Source of the DNA: Ziziphus jujuba
Taxonomy: Eukaryota; Streptophyta; Magnoliopsida; Rosales; Rhamnaceae
Reading direction: 5' to 3'
NCBI RefSeq assembly: GCF_031755915.1
Contig: NC_083386.1
Coordinates: 4,185,001-4,249,000, forward strand
Length of the DNA: 64,000 nucleotides
In this document: piece after piece, positions 50,397 through 62,091 of the stretch
Layout of the letters: every line of letters starts with the position of its first letter
Position numbering within the stretch: the first letter of the stretch is position 1
Translations under genes and position numbers: made by a program
Notes under the pieces: generated by a model
Database searches by the model: none
The model's input: the letters and a program-made list of their open reading frames with translations, nothing else
What the model was told of the DNA's origin: nothing

Positions 50397-50705
50397 AATT
50401 GCACATCGATACTTTCTAACTTGAAAAAGTTGCACTTTCCATCTTCAAATTTAAATGTTGCAATTTAAACTTTTTAAGTTTCAATTTTTTTATCCAATCA
50501 AAATTTTGACAAACAATGATTTCAAATACAATAATTTAATTCTAATATTTGATTAAATATGACTGAATCTTCAGCCGTAATTTGCCAAGAAAATTTCAAT
50601 TTTATCAACAAAAAATTTGAGAGCCTATAAATTGGAATGTTTTAAATTTAAAGGCTGAAAATGCAACTTTTTCAATTTAGAAAGTATTAAAATGTAATTA
50701 AGCAA
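50390..50705. mobile_element. MITE with ~65-bp terminal inverted repeats
   Basis: The left arm (GGTTAATTGCACATCGATAC, ATACTTTCTAACTTGAAAAA) and the reverse complement of the right arm (CTTAATTACATTTTAATAC, ATACTTTCTAAATTGAAAAA) match over about 65 bases. Long terminal inverted repeats suggest a Mutator-type non-autonomous element. The related site at about 52985 (ACTTAATTAGGTGG) lacks it and so shows the empty site. A TSD could not be fixed. Confidence 0.6.
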
Positions 50706-50812
50706 AAGTTTTATTCACTTCCTCTTAAGCTAGGACACCATCAATTATTACACTAATTCACTAAGCAAAAAATAAAATAAAATAAAATAAAAATTCAATT
50801 ATTACACTTATA

Positions 50813-51673
50813 TCAATTATTACCGCTTCCAATTTTAGAAAGGAAGTTCAACATGGGCGGACGAGGGTGGCACTTAACCTTTAAAGGTTGAGCCTTTTGC
50901 AAGCTGATTCCAATCTCTTCTGTCATATCAACCTTCTTCTCTCCTCCACCGGTTTCCCAATCAAAGCACTGAACCAATGAACCCAAAATCGACCCGACAA
51001 CCCTCATGGCCAAGCCTTCACCAGGGCATCCCCTCCGGCCCGACCCGAAAGGCATCATCTTGAACTCTTTCCTGGCCACTTTAAAACCTCAAACCTCTCA
51101 GGTTTGAAGGTTTCTGGATCTTCCCAGATGTTAGGGTTATTCTGTATGCCCCATGCATTGATAAATAATGTGGTTCCTACTGGGATATAATAACCCTCAA
51201 CTGTGCAATCCTTGGATGCTAGGTGAGGAACCAATAAGGGTGCTGATGGATACATTCTCAAAGTCTTTATGATTATGCTCTGGAAGTAAGGAAGATTATT
51301 TAGATCTGATTCATCAACTAGAATATCATGTCCCACTTTCTCATCGATTTCTGCTTGGACCTTTTTCATGATTTCTGGATGGTTCATCAGAAGTGAAAGG
51401 CCCCACTCCAATGTTGAAGTATCCGTTACTCCAAATAACATAGCATATAAAATAAACACATATTAATTATGTATATTATATTAAATAAGCATCAATATTG
51501 TAATATTAAAAAAAGAAAAAGCATCAATATTTGGCCCAATTGCATATATATATAGGAACATTCCTTTGTCTTGGATTCAAATCTTGGAATAGATTGCAAG
51601 CACTTATAGGTGACTTTATTAGCACTTGAAGATGTCTATTGTCTGTGTTTATAAGTTGTTACTAAACTTTATT

Positions 51674-51712
<39 letters not shown>

Positions 51713-52433
51713 AAGAAGATGATGATGACGATAATAACAATAATAATAATAAGAAGAAGAAGAAGATCTAGAAGACATTTTGCAATGAAAATTTGTAGAC
51801 AGCATTTTTTTGGGCTTAAATTGTATTAGGCTGCAACAACTAGATTTGGTAACAAAACTGTATATGGTAGTTAAAAAATGTTTTAGTCAGCGAACAAAAC
51901 TTGTTGTGTCTAATTGTCTATCAAAAAAAAAAAAAAATAGTATGCATATTGAGGAAGCTCAAGAGCTGAGAAATCTTACTAGCATGAGGCCTTTGATAAT
52001 CTCATCTCTGTAATTTTCGGGATCATTTTCTTGCAACGACAACAAAACCTGAACCATGGTTTTCCTTTTGTCTTCGGAATTAGAATTAGATTCATCACGT
52101 TCATTTTCCATTCTCACTTTATGCTTATCTATAAGATTCTGCATGAATTCGTCTCTTTGTGTGCAACTCCATCATTCTCTTCTCCAATCCTTTAGACGCT
52201 CCAGTCCAGCGCATAAAAGGGAAGATATCTTCCACGTTCGATTTTCCACTAAGCTCGAACGTCTCGACTTGAATCTCTCTGAATCTCTTCACTTCCTTCA
52301 CATCCTCAACGCTGTCGCTGTAATACCGCTTCCCGGCCATCATCCTCATCATGTTGTTGAGTGACAGTTCGAAAAAGGCCACTTTCATGTCCACAACCTG
52401 ACCTTGATCATTCATTAGCCGCTGGATCAACAA
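50813..52433 (-). pseudogene. Cytochrome P450 pseudogene, CYP81-like
   Basis: Minus-strand pieces in order are: 52433-52160 (LSLNNMMRMMAGKRYY, then FPFMRWTGASKGLEKRM); 52144-51975 (MQNLIDKHK, MVQVLLSLQENDPENYRDE, IIKGLMLV); an intron of about 530 bases starting GTAAGA; 51440-51085 (TDTSTLEWGLSLLMNHPEIM, FKPERFE); and 51079-50813 (PFGSGRRGCPGEGLA, the haem-binding loop with its Cys, then the C-terminus). These are hallmarks of CYP81 isoflavonoid/lignan-type hydroxylases. Defects: the first ~150-200 residues are absent, there are frameshifts near 52155 and 51080, two residues are missing in the oxygen-binding helix (GVTDTSTLEW), the invariant Glu of ExxR is Lys (KTLR), and the splice acceptor is doubtful. 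It lies between two ~360-bp direct repeats. Confidence 0.88.
51446..51975 (-). other. Intron of the P450 pseudogene
   Basis: This stretch sits at the conserved CYP81 intron place, between KGLMLV and the TDTS helix. The donor reads GTAAGA on the minus strand. It contains a (TA)n tract (51679-51709) and a run of AGA-type repeats (51750-51772). The expected CAG before the next exon reads CTA, so splicing may be lost. Confidence 0.6.
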
Positions 52434-52633
52434 TCAAATAATTTACACTATAATATATATATATATATATAAAATAGAATCTGATAAATTGGAAAAGGAG
52501 ATTTCATCACCACTCTCGAATCCAAAACTTATTGATCACCAGAAATGGACTATCTAATATTATATGAGACAATATGAGAGTTAAAGTATAATTGAAACCA
52601 AAGCAGTTTATACATCCTAATATATTTTACCAA

Positions 52634-52995
52634 CGCATGGAAAGCATGGAAATTAAAAGAATGAAAATAATGAAGGTAAATACCTTCCTTAACAGTCATC
52701 TACTTCATTGATTAGGTTGAATTTGTGAATGAATTAATCAAGCCAAAAGTGTCATCTCACAATTAATTAACTGCGATGCACGTTAAGGATAGTATAAAAA
52801 ATTAATTGAATGCAATAAAATAAACTGCAAGATCTATAAAACACCTTCATAAGAAAGGAAAAAAAAAAAAAAAAAAAAATCTATAGAACACCACGCACTG
52901 TGTTCCTTGTATTGGGTTGAATTGACCACGTGCATACTTTTTTTTTTTTTAATTTTATTATTTTTAGTCCTGGGACAAAATACTTAATTAGGTGG
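52634..52995. repeat. Right copy of the ~360-bp direct repeat
   Basis: Same orientation as 50040-50396. It includes a long A run (about 52858-52879) and a T run (about 52938-52950) absent or shorter in the left copy. The flanking TACTTAATTAGG is the uninserted version of the MITE site. Confidence 0.75.
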
Positions 52996-53272
52996 ATAAA
53001 ATAATAGGAGACAAAATTTGCATGTGATTGTAAACCTTTATGTTGGATCAAATCACTACAATCACTATTTACCCCAAAAAAAAATAAATCATTAGAATCA
53101 CGGAAAAGACTAATTTAAATGTTCAATAAAGATCTTGCCCCTGGCAAGGCGCTCAGAGCCTAGCATGCACAAAATTAAAATTAAAAATTTATATAATTTT
53201 GAGTTTTATAATTAAAAATAAAATAAATAAAAAAATTTTCACCAACAAAATAGAAAACGAGGAAAATTTTGA

Positions 53273-53420
53273 ATCCCAATTTGTGGGCCTTAAAATTATC
53301 GAGGAGGGCTTGAGTTGAGCTTTTCTGGACTCCAATGGGCTTTAAGCCCAATATTTTAGGAGGAAGGCTCAATTGGATGTTGGGCTTTCTTTAGTCCCTT
53401 AGATAATCTTTCCTAAAAGG
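53273..53420. repeat. Left copy of a second direct duplication
   Basis: GTGGGCCTTAAAATTAT, CTCAA(T/C)TGGATGTTGGGCTT and AATTAACTTGTGGCTCAA (53460) recur in order at 55451-55590 and 55650, about 2.2 kb away. A second tandem-duplication trace downstream of the P450. Confidence 0.65.
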
Positions 53421-54758
53421 CCATTTAATTGTGAAAAATACAAAAATAAAAAAATAAAAATTAACTTGTGGCTCAAGAGAAAAAAATAATGATAATAATA
53501 AGACAAAATTGAAAATTAAATTAAAAATTCAAAACAAGCTGATCTCGGTCACCTTCGGTTAGGGATGACGTTATAATAGAAATGAAATGTGATGGGTGTA
53601 TTTTGATAATTTTTTAAAATATAAGTCAAAACTACAAAATTGGTGAAGCAAAGGAATTATATTGTTCTAATTACTATTTTTGTTTGTCCATCAATTTGTA
53701 GATGACAAATAATAAAAAATAACGAAAGTCTAAACTCATACCATGTGGAGATGGTCTATTTTAAATATTGGAGAAATTTAATGACAATGCTTACAAATTA
53801 AATTAGATTTTAAATTAGTATAATGTCAGTGCTACCTTTATTTGTTTTTTTTTTTTTTTGGTGAATATAAATTTATAATTTGTATATATGGAAGGTCTTT
53901 TCTTTTATCATTGATCATATGGAAATTCATTTTAGATATATATATTATCTTGAAGTCAATGGCGAATTCAGAAAATATATTCAAAAAAACCATAAAATAT
54001 GAATAATACAACACAAAATACGACTATTTAAAATAAACAAAATATTTTTTTCCATAATAAAAAGTAAACTTTAACATAAAAAGTGAAATTTTAAATTGTC
54101 CTTTAATAATACTCTTTTTTTTTTTGTTTTATCTATAAATATTTAATTCTTTCTTTCTTTTTATCGAATCCTCATTCAAATGCTATATTAATGGTATGAG
54201 AGCATGTACCACGTTAAATTCAAATAATATAGATGTAAATAAAAAGTGTATTAAGTGTATTTAGCTCTTTTATTTGAAAGCCAAATTAAATTCCAAAGCT
54301 CTTTTGAATGGTTTACTTTTTAAAATAAAGAAAATAAACAAATAAAGAATCCATTGGAAAATGCTTTTAGTATTCAACAAAAAAAAATGTTTAAGTTAAG
54401 ATTTTAATTAGTTACCATTTATTAGCAATAGTTTAATAAAAAATAAAAATAGAAAAGTAAAAAAAAAATTTTTAAAGATTGAAAATTTTAACCCAAAAAT
54501 TCCATTAAATGTGGGAATTTTACCAATCTTAATGTTAAAAATATTTATACCATATTTAGTAGATACTATTTGGACCATTGGATAAGCATCATTTAAACCT
54601 TTAGTAAAAAGGGGGAAAAAAATTAAAATCTGACAAATAAAAGAAGAAATTTACAATTTAGAGGGGCACAACTTTATATAATATGATAAAAATGTATAAT
54701 TATATAAAATTATATATATGTAAATTTTAAAAAATAAAATAAAATTGACCCCCCGCGC

Positions 54759-54762
<4 letters not shown>
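53421..54762. other. AT-rich intergenic DNA
   Basis: No gene or element boundary recognised. T tracts occur at 53847-53859 and 54115-54125. Confidence 0.5.

Positions 54763-54798
<36 letters not shown>
54763..54798 (+). repeat. Run of 36 G
   Basis: An uninterrupted poly-G run preceded by CCCCCCGCGCCGGA and followed by TGTGGTGTGGTGTGG, in otherwise very AT-rich DNA. It could fold as a G-quadruplex or pair with the upstream C run. Its true length may be uncertain because homopolymers are hard to sequence. Confidence 0.9.
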
Positions 54799-54799
<1 letters not shown>

Positions 54800-54813
54800 G
54801 TGGTGTGGTGTGG

Positions 54814-56310
54814 AAGTTGGAATTCATTATATATAGTTGTGTGTGAAAATTTTAGAAAACTTGTAAATTTTGAGGCAAGTGGCTAGTCATCATATAATTC
54901 AATAAGTCGTTTCTCCAACTTCTTATTATATTGAGAGAAACAAATAAATGCTCTTTTTGTATAAGATTGATTTTATGATCCCTGCAGAGACAAGCTAATA
55001 ATAAAGTTATTATTTTTTGAAATTATGATTCTAGATTTAAATTTTCTTAACCAATTATATAACTCAAAAAAAAAAACAATTTTGATATTCATCTCATCTA
55101 ATAAATTTATTTCAAATATAACTTGAAAATATAAATAAATATTGTCGTAATACCCACATAGCGGCCCAATCTGGTTCCTAACAGGTTGTGGTCTTAAAAA
55201 CCTTACCAATCAAACCACAAAAAAATAATAAAAATAAAATAAAAAAATTCCTCAAACATTTAATATATTTATACATAAACTGCTGATTTTTATTGGTTGT
55301 TTTACTTTTAACAAATTGATACTTTTAATAAGCAATTATTTCTAAAAATAAATGTATGAAAACGTTTTCATTTTTTTTTTGTTTTTTTCCTCGAGTTTTG
55401 GTTGGAAGGTTTCGGATCAGATCATGAGAAAAGTTTGGAGTCCAAGTTGTGGGCCTTAAAATTATTGAGTAAGCTTTGACTTTGAGTTTCGCTATTTTGG
55501 TCTTGGGTGGAAGTTAAACTGGATTTTTAGGAGGGTGGCTCAACTGGATGTTGGGCTTTCTTTACTCCATAAAAGGACATTTAATTGTAAAAATAAATAA
55601 TTTTTACAAAAGAAAAAAAAAAAAAAAAAAAAAAACGTCTAGCTTCTAAAAATTAACTTGTGGCTCAAAAACAAAAAGAAAGAAAAAAAAAATATTATTA
55701 TTATTCTTTTTGATAAATTAGGGAGGGGCTTGGGCCTGAACCAGGATCTTGGGGTTTAATTATGACGATCAAATAATGTTTCAATCATTAGATAGTATTA
55801 AAAATTTTTAATCTTTAGATAACATTAAAGATTGAACTTAAAATTACTATATATATATATATATATATGTATGTATTTGTTATATCTTAACCAACAATAT
55901 TTTTTTAAAAAAATACATGTATTTTATATTTTCAATATTGTTCTATTCAACAAAATGTTTACATATTATCTTAATCTTGTATTCAATGTTCAAAGTATCG
56001 ATATCGAAAAATATCGAATATCGATAAAATATTATAAAAATGATGGAAATTTATTTTAAAAAATAAAATTTTTTATTGAAATTGAAACTTTAAAATTAAC
56101 TTATTTAATTTATCAATTATCAAAATGATTATAAAACTTGCTAAAATATTAAATGGATGTTATATTCTTCTTAGTGATTGATTTATAATAAGCATAGATG
56201 AATTATTATTAATAAAAATTTATCAAAAAATACATATATGATAAAATTATTTATTAACTAAAATATATAAAACAATTATTACAATTACATTGTAGTTCAC
56301 AAATATCATC
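54814..56310. other. AT-rich intergenic DNA with a duplicated block and a TATCGATA-rich patch
   Basis: Contains the right copy of the second duplication (about 55440-55590) and a (TA)n tract at 55849-55868. ATCGATATCG-type repeats near 55996-56030 resemble sequence at 60480-60560 and may mark the ends of an old DNA transposon around the decayed gene. A minus frame at 54973-55209 is unrecognised. Confidence 0.35.
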
Positions 56311-56712
56311 TTAATACCACATAGAACTTCTGGATGGTTGAAAATTATTGGTTTCTTCCTCATTTTGATTTTGAGATATAAAATGTGAAAAGTAGTTATG
56401 AAAATATGTATCTTCTTGATAATTTTGCATATAATTATTAATATGCCAATTATATGGATCTTGCATTATTGGTTGACTATATATATAACTATTACTCTCT
56501 GATGGTTAAGTTTAAAATGGTATCCATGAGTTATTACTTGATGACATTTCATAAATATCCATTGAATAATGGTTATAAAAATGACTTCCAACCCTCATAG
56601 ATCCAAAATTCATAGAAATCGAATGTTCTTCTTATTGTGACATCTCCATTATAGATTTCTCTTTACGTATATAGTCTTTTCCAACAGCACTGAATCATTG
56701 ACCTGCATCTTT
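56311..56712 (-). pseudogene. Decayed unrecognised gene, C-terminal part (downstream of the R8 insertion)
   Basis: The minus strand gives a continuous protein-like reading with a few stops: SAVGKDYIRKEKSIMEMSQ, GSMRVGSHFYNHYSMDIYEM, NWHINNYMQNYQEDTYFHNY and a final stop at 56311. Its tail is rich in N, Y, S and Q. It joins in frame order to 59527-59958 when R8 and one TSD are removed. It may be the tail of a hAT/DUF659-type transposase-like protein, but I see no diagnostic motif. Confidence 0.4.
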
Positions 56713-59526
56713 TGTCAGGACCCGTCCAGAATTCCTTCCCCGGAACCCTAGACAAGCCCTGATCCCAGGGAAATACCACCGAACCTTCCAACGGAAAATC
56801 CGGCAGCACCTCCCCTAAGGGTAGGACTTACCAAAAATTACCTGCACTGAAAACACACTTCAAAAATTCATCCCCTTATTCCTCCCACATTACTACAATT
56901 TGTGTCCACAAATTTACAGCACTTCAAATAATAACAGTAGCAACCCAGTGCATAAATGATAACTACATGTCCAATACAGTATACAGAGCATTATACAGAT
57001 AAATATGGAATTTATACAATGACAGATAAGAAGTAATACAGAATGGAGAGGAAAAAGGGAAGAAATGCTTCTTGAACCTTCGGTAACGAACTGAGACGTT
57101 GGGCTCGCCCCGGATAATCAACGTCTCCAACCTGGACCTAGGGGAACGGAATTTAAGAGCGTGAGATGCTAATCATCTCAGTGAGTGACCCTATCTACTG
57201 TACACCTTTAATATTAATAATATACCAAATAAAGGGATTTAATAAATCAGTACCGAACAAATAAATAAATAAATAAATAAACATTTGAAGTAACAATTTC
57301 TTTCAAAACCCTCACTATTCACTCCGTTGGAAATGTTCCCCTTTTAAAACATTTTCACAAAACCCGATATTCGTACTTCCCGAAAACCAAGGGATCAAAT
57401 AATTTAATAAACAACAAATAAATAATTAAATACCCCAAATATAAATAAACTGTAATAAATTATAATAAATAATTTGTTCTCTTTGGGGTTTGAAATTTTT
57501 ATCCAAAAAATTTGTACTTGACGCACCACACCATATACCAGTGATGCGCTCCGATACCCAGCGTCCTGAGCACCGACTGGCGGGGAGATTAAAGAGAGAA
57601 ACTTGCAAACGTCACTTCGACGTCCCGACAGTACCGCTGCTGAAACCATCATCCCGGCCAAGGAGGGGGGCGGCTGTGGCCAATAATAAACTTGCCTGTC
57701 CACGGTCCAATGGCAACTCACGGGTGAAATAATAATACTTGCGCGCTGACCACATATACATATGCCAGAATACCAATACTGTGTGAATGCGTCTAAAATA
57801 ATTATTAAACCAACCGTACCGTTTTCCAAAATTACCATGGGAAATATACCAAATTTTTCACAAAATACCATCCCACATATTTCCTTTTCACAATCCAATA
57901 CGAAAACATCAATAACAAATAAAGCATAATTTTCTCGTAACACGAGGTGCAACAATTAAAATACCGTGGGCATAATTTATACAATTTAAACAAATATTTT
58001 CATAAAATATTTAACCCAATTATGCCCGAAAAATAATATTTAAAACCACGTACGATTATTACCGAAATACACTTTGCTCATGCATAAATAATAAATTAAA
58101 CCACAATAAAATAATAATTACATCGTACCACATGAGCATGATTCAAATACCAATTAAACATAATTAATTGCCCAAAATATTTTTTGAAGGTGGGTCACTC
58201 ACCTGGAGCACGCAATTAAACCATGATTCACCATGGGATCAATTCCACGACTCACCGATGCTCCTAGAACACAATTCACACACAGTCAAATAAATTAATA
58301 TTTTAATCGGGTAAATAATACCCGGTACCCGGGGGGTCAAACACAAACATTATCCAAAATAGTCGAATAATATACCGAATCGAAGCTTGAGTGACGAGGA
58401 TTACAAATCTGGTCTCCATCAACCCCAATTCCGCCGGAGGTGGCCGGAATTTGGCCGGAAAGCTTCGATCGAATTTAAACTTGAGGGATCTCTCAAACGG
58501 TGGGGATTTTGGGCAATCTAACCCCGGAAATGGAATCAGAGGGGTCGAAAATGGTGGAATAGAGGTATGGGTCGGGTTGGGTTGGTTGGAAATGGCGAGA
58601 ATCGCCGGAAAACGTAACCGGCCGCCGCCGACTTCACCGGCCCAATCTGGGCGCGTCCTGTGGTGACTGGCCGGGAAATTTGGAGGCTGAGGTCACGGCG
58701 AGCTGGGCATCACCGGTGGCCGGTGCGTGTGGCTTTCTGGCGACTGAAATCAGGCCAAACGGTCGGTTAAACAGAGAGAGGGAGAGAGTCAAAGGAGAGA
58801 GAGAGAGAGAGAGAGAGAGAAAAATTTCTGCGTGTTTTTGTCTCTGTCGAGCTCGGGGAAGAAGAAGGGAAGAAAAGGAAAAGAAGAGAGAAGGTGTTTT
58901 CCCACGTGAGGAAAAGAAAAGAAAAAGAAAAAGAAAAGAAAATAAAAAAGAAAATAAAATAAAATGAAATAAAAAAATAATTAAATAATATTATTACACA
59001 AAATAATAATAAAAATAATGTGATATTAGACATGGTCGACATGTGGCACCTCACTATGGTGACACATGGTCACACTTATTTAGTCACACATGGCACATTG
59101 TTATGCGTTAAAAAAATAATATTAAAATAATACAGTATTTGAAAAACTCTACAGGTCCATAACTTTCAAACCACATGTCCAAATCGGACGTGCCGCTAGT
59201 CTACGGACTTATATCGACTAGTACTTCACAACTATGCATGAGTCAAAGCTCAACTTTGCATGAATAAAAAGTCAACTCTGGCACCCCTTGGACAGTTTGG
59301 ACCTCAACTTGTTTTGCTCATAACTTTCAAACCGTAGCTCCGTTTTTAACGTGCGACTAGTCTACGAACTCGTGCCAATGTGTACTTTGTAACGGTACCT
59401 TAGTCAACCTAGAATTCCAATCGGGTCAAAAGTCAACTTTTGACCTTTTGGTCAACGGTCAACGGTCAACAGTCAACCTCGGTCAACGTGTGAAAATTCC
59501 GACATGGTTCGGGACGGAGTGTTACA
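56713..59526 (-). mobile_element. R8: reverse solo LTR, 2814 bp, splitting a decayed gene
   Basis: It starts TGTCAGGACCCGTCC and ends GGACGGAGTGTTACA, with perfect TCTTT TSDs (56708-56712 and 59527-59531). Complete and uninterrupted. It belongs to the CCCACGTG purine-tract form (about 58900), with one minisatellite-like unit, (AAAT)n at about 57260 and W-boxes at about 59405-59490. No internal retroelement domain. Confidence 0.92.
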
Positions 59527-59958
59527 TCTTTAGTCCCATGATCTTCATCTTGAGTTGCATGTGTGTAATATTGTTCACCAGTAAATGGGGTTAATTCAAC
59601 TTCTCAACTTGTTGATTCCCTTTGGCCACTATCTCTTCTAACTTCTAATTCAGATAATTTATTGAAGTTATTTTCATCATCACTTGAGTTAGAGTGACTA
59701 TTAAAAGTCTAAAATTGTGAATGCGTATCACCTAATAGAATTGAAGCACTAGTAGTTCTAGTAGGCCCTCTCATAAGTCTTTGAAATAAATCACCACTAT
59801 TAGAATTTACTTTTTCAGCAATCACTTTTTGAACATTTATTCCTTTTTTTTTCAGCTTGTTGTGCAATCTTTAGATCATAATTCCCTTCATGATCATCTA
59901 AATGAACATCTCTAATCCATTGGTACATTTGGTTGCCTTCTTCATTGTCATCTTCCAT
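59527..59958 (-). pseudogene. Decayed unrecognised gene, upstream part
   Basis: The minus strand reads MEDDNEEGNQMYQWIRDVHL, DDHEGNYDLKIAQQAEKK, then (after a one-base slip in an A run) VIAEKVNSNSGDLFQRLMRG, PTRTTSASILLGD and SSDDENNFNKLSELEVRRD. The reading extends to about 60005 upstream. Stops and the slip show it is dead. It is the other half of 56311-56712. An acidic, Ser/Asn-rich tail of a transposase-like protein is possible, but the identity is open. Confidence 0.4.
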
Positions 59959-60009
59959 TATAGTTTCAAATATTATTGTTGGATTCAATTCTTGATGATT
60001 TATAAATTT

Positions 60010-61440
60010 ATGTTTAGTATTATTTCACATGTATATATTTCATCATCTATTTATCCACATTTTTAAAACAGATATTCCCGACAATAAAATTTGTCAGGTT
60101 TAAAAATATAATATAAAATCTTTGCATTTTTGCTTTATCGATATTCAATAAGTATAACTTATTAATGTTATTCAATTCAATTTATTCTATTTTGCTTATA
60201 TCACTAAATGTCTAAAAACCAATTAAAGGGTAAAAAAATTATCAATGAATTTAATTTGATAAAAAAATTTACTAAATATCAATAATATTTATGAATTTTT
60301 TTAAAAAATTAAAAAATTCCATGGATATTTTTGAAATTTTATGGAAATTTCAGAAATTTCAATGGAAATTATAGATTTTTTAACCAAATTATTAAAAATT
60401 TGATATAGATATTTTATAGAAATTTCTATGGAAATTTTAGCAAAATTTCAAAAATTTCAATGGATATTATAGAAATTCTATCCATTTCCATTTCGAATCT
60501 AAATTTTATATCGACCCCTTCAAAAAATGAAAGTATCGAGGAAATTTCGAGGAAATATAAGATATTTTAAACTTTGCTTGTCTTCAATATTCACTTATCC
60601 ATATTTAAGTTATATTAATTAATAAAATCATCGCTTTCTTGAAGCTTTGAGTCCCTCTACCCTAATGTTTAAAAAAAAATGATAATAAAAACAAAAATTA
60701 TTTTGGCAAAAAGACTTATTTATTTTTTTAAGCTTATAATATTTTGACACAACTTTTAGAAAATGAATTTATCAAAAAAAAAAAAAAATAGTAAATGAAT
60801 TCCAATGGTATTTTTTTTTTTAATTTACAACATAAGGGAAGGATTGAACCATGGGTACACTCTTAACGGTCTAATATGGGGATTTAGTAATTGTAACATA
60901 ATTGTTTAATTCATCAAATAGATCATAAACAAGCATTTTCTATTAGAGAAATTTCTAGAGGGGAAAAAAATCAGATGGTTCTTGGAGCATCTATTTCCAC
61001 ATGATCCTTTTATAAATTTTTAATACATAATAAAAAAGTGATTGATGTGCTTTTAAGATGATTGATATGATTTAATATTTTTATTTTTTATTTTATTTTA
61101 TTTATACCACATGTCAAAAAATTTGTGTAAGGACAATATAGGAATAGATAGTCCAAGACCACCTAATTTTATCTCAATAAGATCATTAACAATGATCCAT
61201 AATTAGATAATGTTAAATTAGGTAAAAATAAAAAATTAAAAAAATCAAAAAATTAAAAAAATACAAAAACCACTAAAACTAAAAACACAACCATGCTACA
61301 CAAACAACTTAACAAAAACCCAATCATGCTATCGTACAACTTAATGTACATATAACACAGAAGGGCTATGCACTTTGCTTCTCACCTAAGGATTTATTCC
61401 CTTATTCTCTTACTAGTACAAGTTTTTTCTCCAATCGAAG
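60010..61440. other. AT-rich intergenic DNA with GAAATTTC-type repeats
   Basis: 60290-60560 is made of irregular (T)GGAAATTTC(A)/TGAAATTTC blocks, followed by CGAGGAAATTTCGAGG. It may be the end of an old transposable element that also includes 55985-56060. No gene found. Confidence 0.4.
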
Positions 61441-61450
61441 GTATAGAAAA

Positions 61451-62010
61451 ATGGAGGAGACAACAAACTCCACTATCAGCTTCTCTTCAAATAATGAAGA
61501 GCTTAAGAATGAGATTGAGAACCTGCTCAATACTCCTTCAAAGGAAGGCTGGAATAATTTTTAGGAAGATTATTTGTCAGTACAAAGGCTTTTGGTATCC
61601 ATCTATTGCTCTACCTAGTGTGATCTCCACTCAATAACATTTCCAAGCACAACACTCTGATATCATCCTAGCCAGTCTTCCAAAATCTGGGACAACATGG
61701 TTGAAGGCCTTGATCTTCTCCCTTGTCAACCAGAATTGCTACAAACCTGGAAAAAAGTCACTTGCTTGCTGTTCACCCTCGTGATCATGTTCCCTTTTTA
61801 GAGATTGACCTTGTCTTTAATGGCCTGCCTCAAAACTTCGACCAACTTTCTCAACGAAGAATTTTTACAACTCTTTTGCACTAACCATTATTACCTCCTT
61901 CAATAAAAGAAGAAGAAGAAGGGCTAATTGAAGAAATAGCAAAGCTATGTAGCTTTGAGAATCTGATGAGTTCAGAGGTCAACCAAACGATTTTGCTTTC
62001 TTATAGGAAG
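61451..62010 (+). pseudogene. Cytosolic sulfotransferase (SOT) pseudogene
   Basis: An ATG at 61451 opens METTNS-like leader sequence. Successive frames then give the plant sulfotransferase order: [56 protein letters not shown] with W next (the PKSGTTW loop that holds the 5'-phosphosulfate of PAPS); [24 protein letters not shown]; and LIEEIAKLCSFENLMSSEVN. Defects: stops at about 61563 and 61634, at least two frameshifts, and a missing middle section of about 100 residues between the LPPSIK and EEEGLIEEI parts. The C-terminal PAPS-binding region is lost where a TRIM fragment begins. Such enzymes sulfate small metabolites and hormones; this one cannot. Confidence 0.88.
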
Positions 62011-62012
62011 GC

Positions 62013-62084
62013 CTTTCAAGGAAAATGTATCCATACCTTCTTATAAGGCATAATTCGTTTTCCTTTCAAACCGATATGGGATCT

Positions 62085-62087
<3 letters not shown>
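62013..62087 (+). mobile_element. 3' half of a TRIM-like LTR within the sulfotransferase relic
   Basis: CTTTCAAGGAAAATGTATCC through ACCGATATGGGATCTTACA matches the second half of the 148-bp element at 13519-13666. It directly follows the last readable sulfotransferase sequence, so it may have been part of the event that broke the gene. Confidence 0.6.
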
Positions 62088-62091
<4 letters not shown>

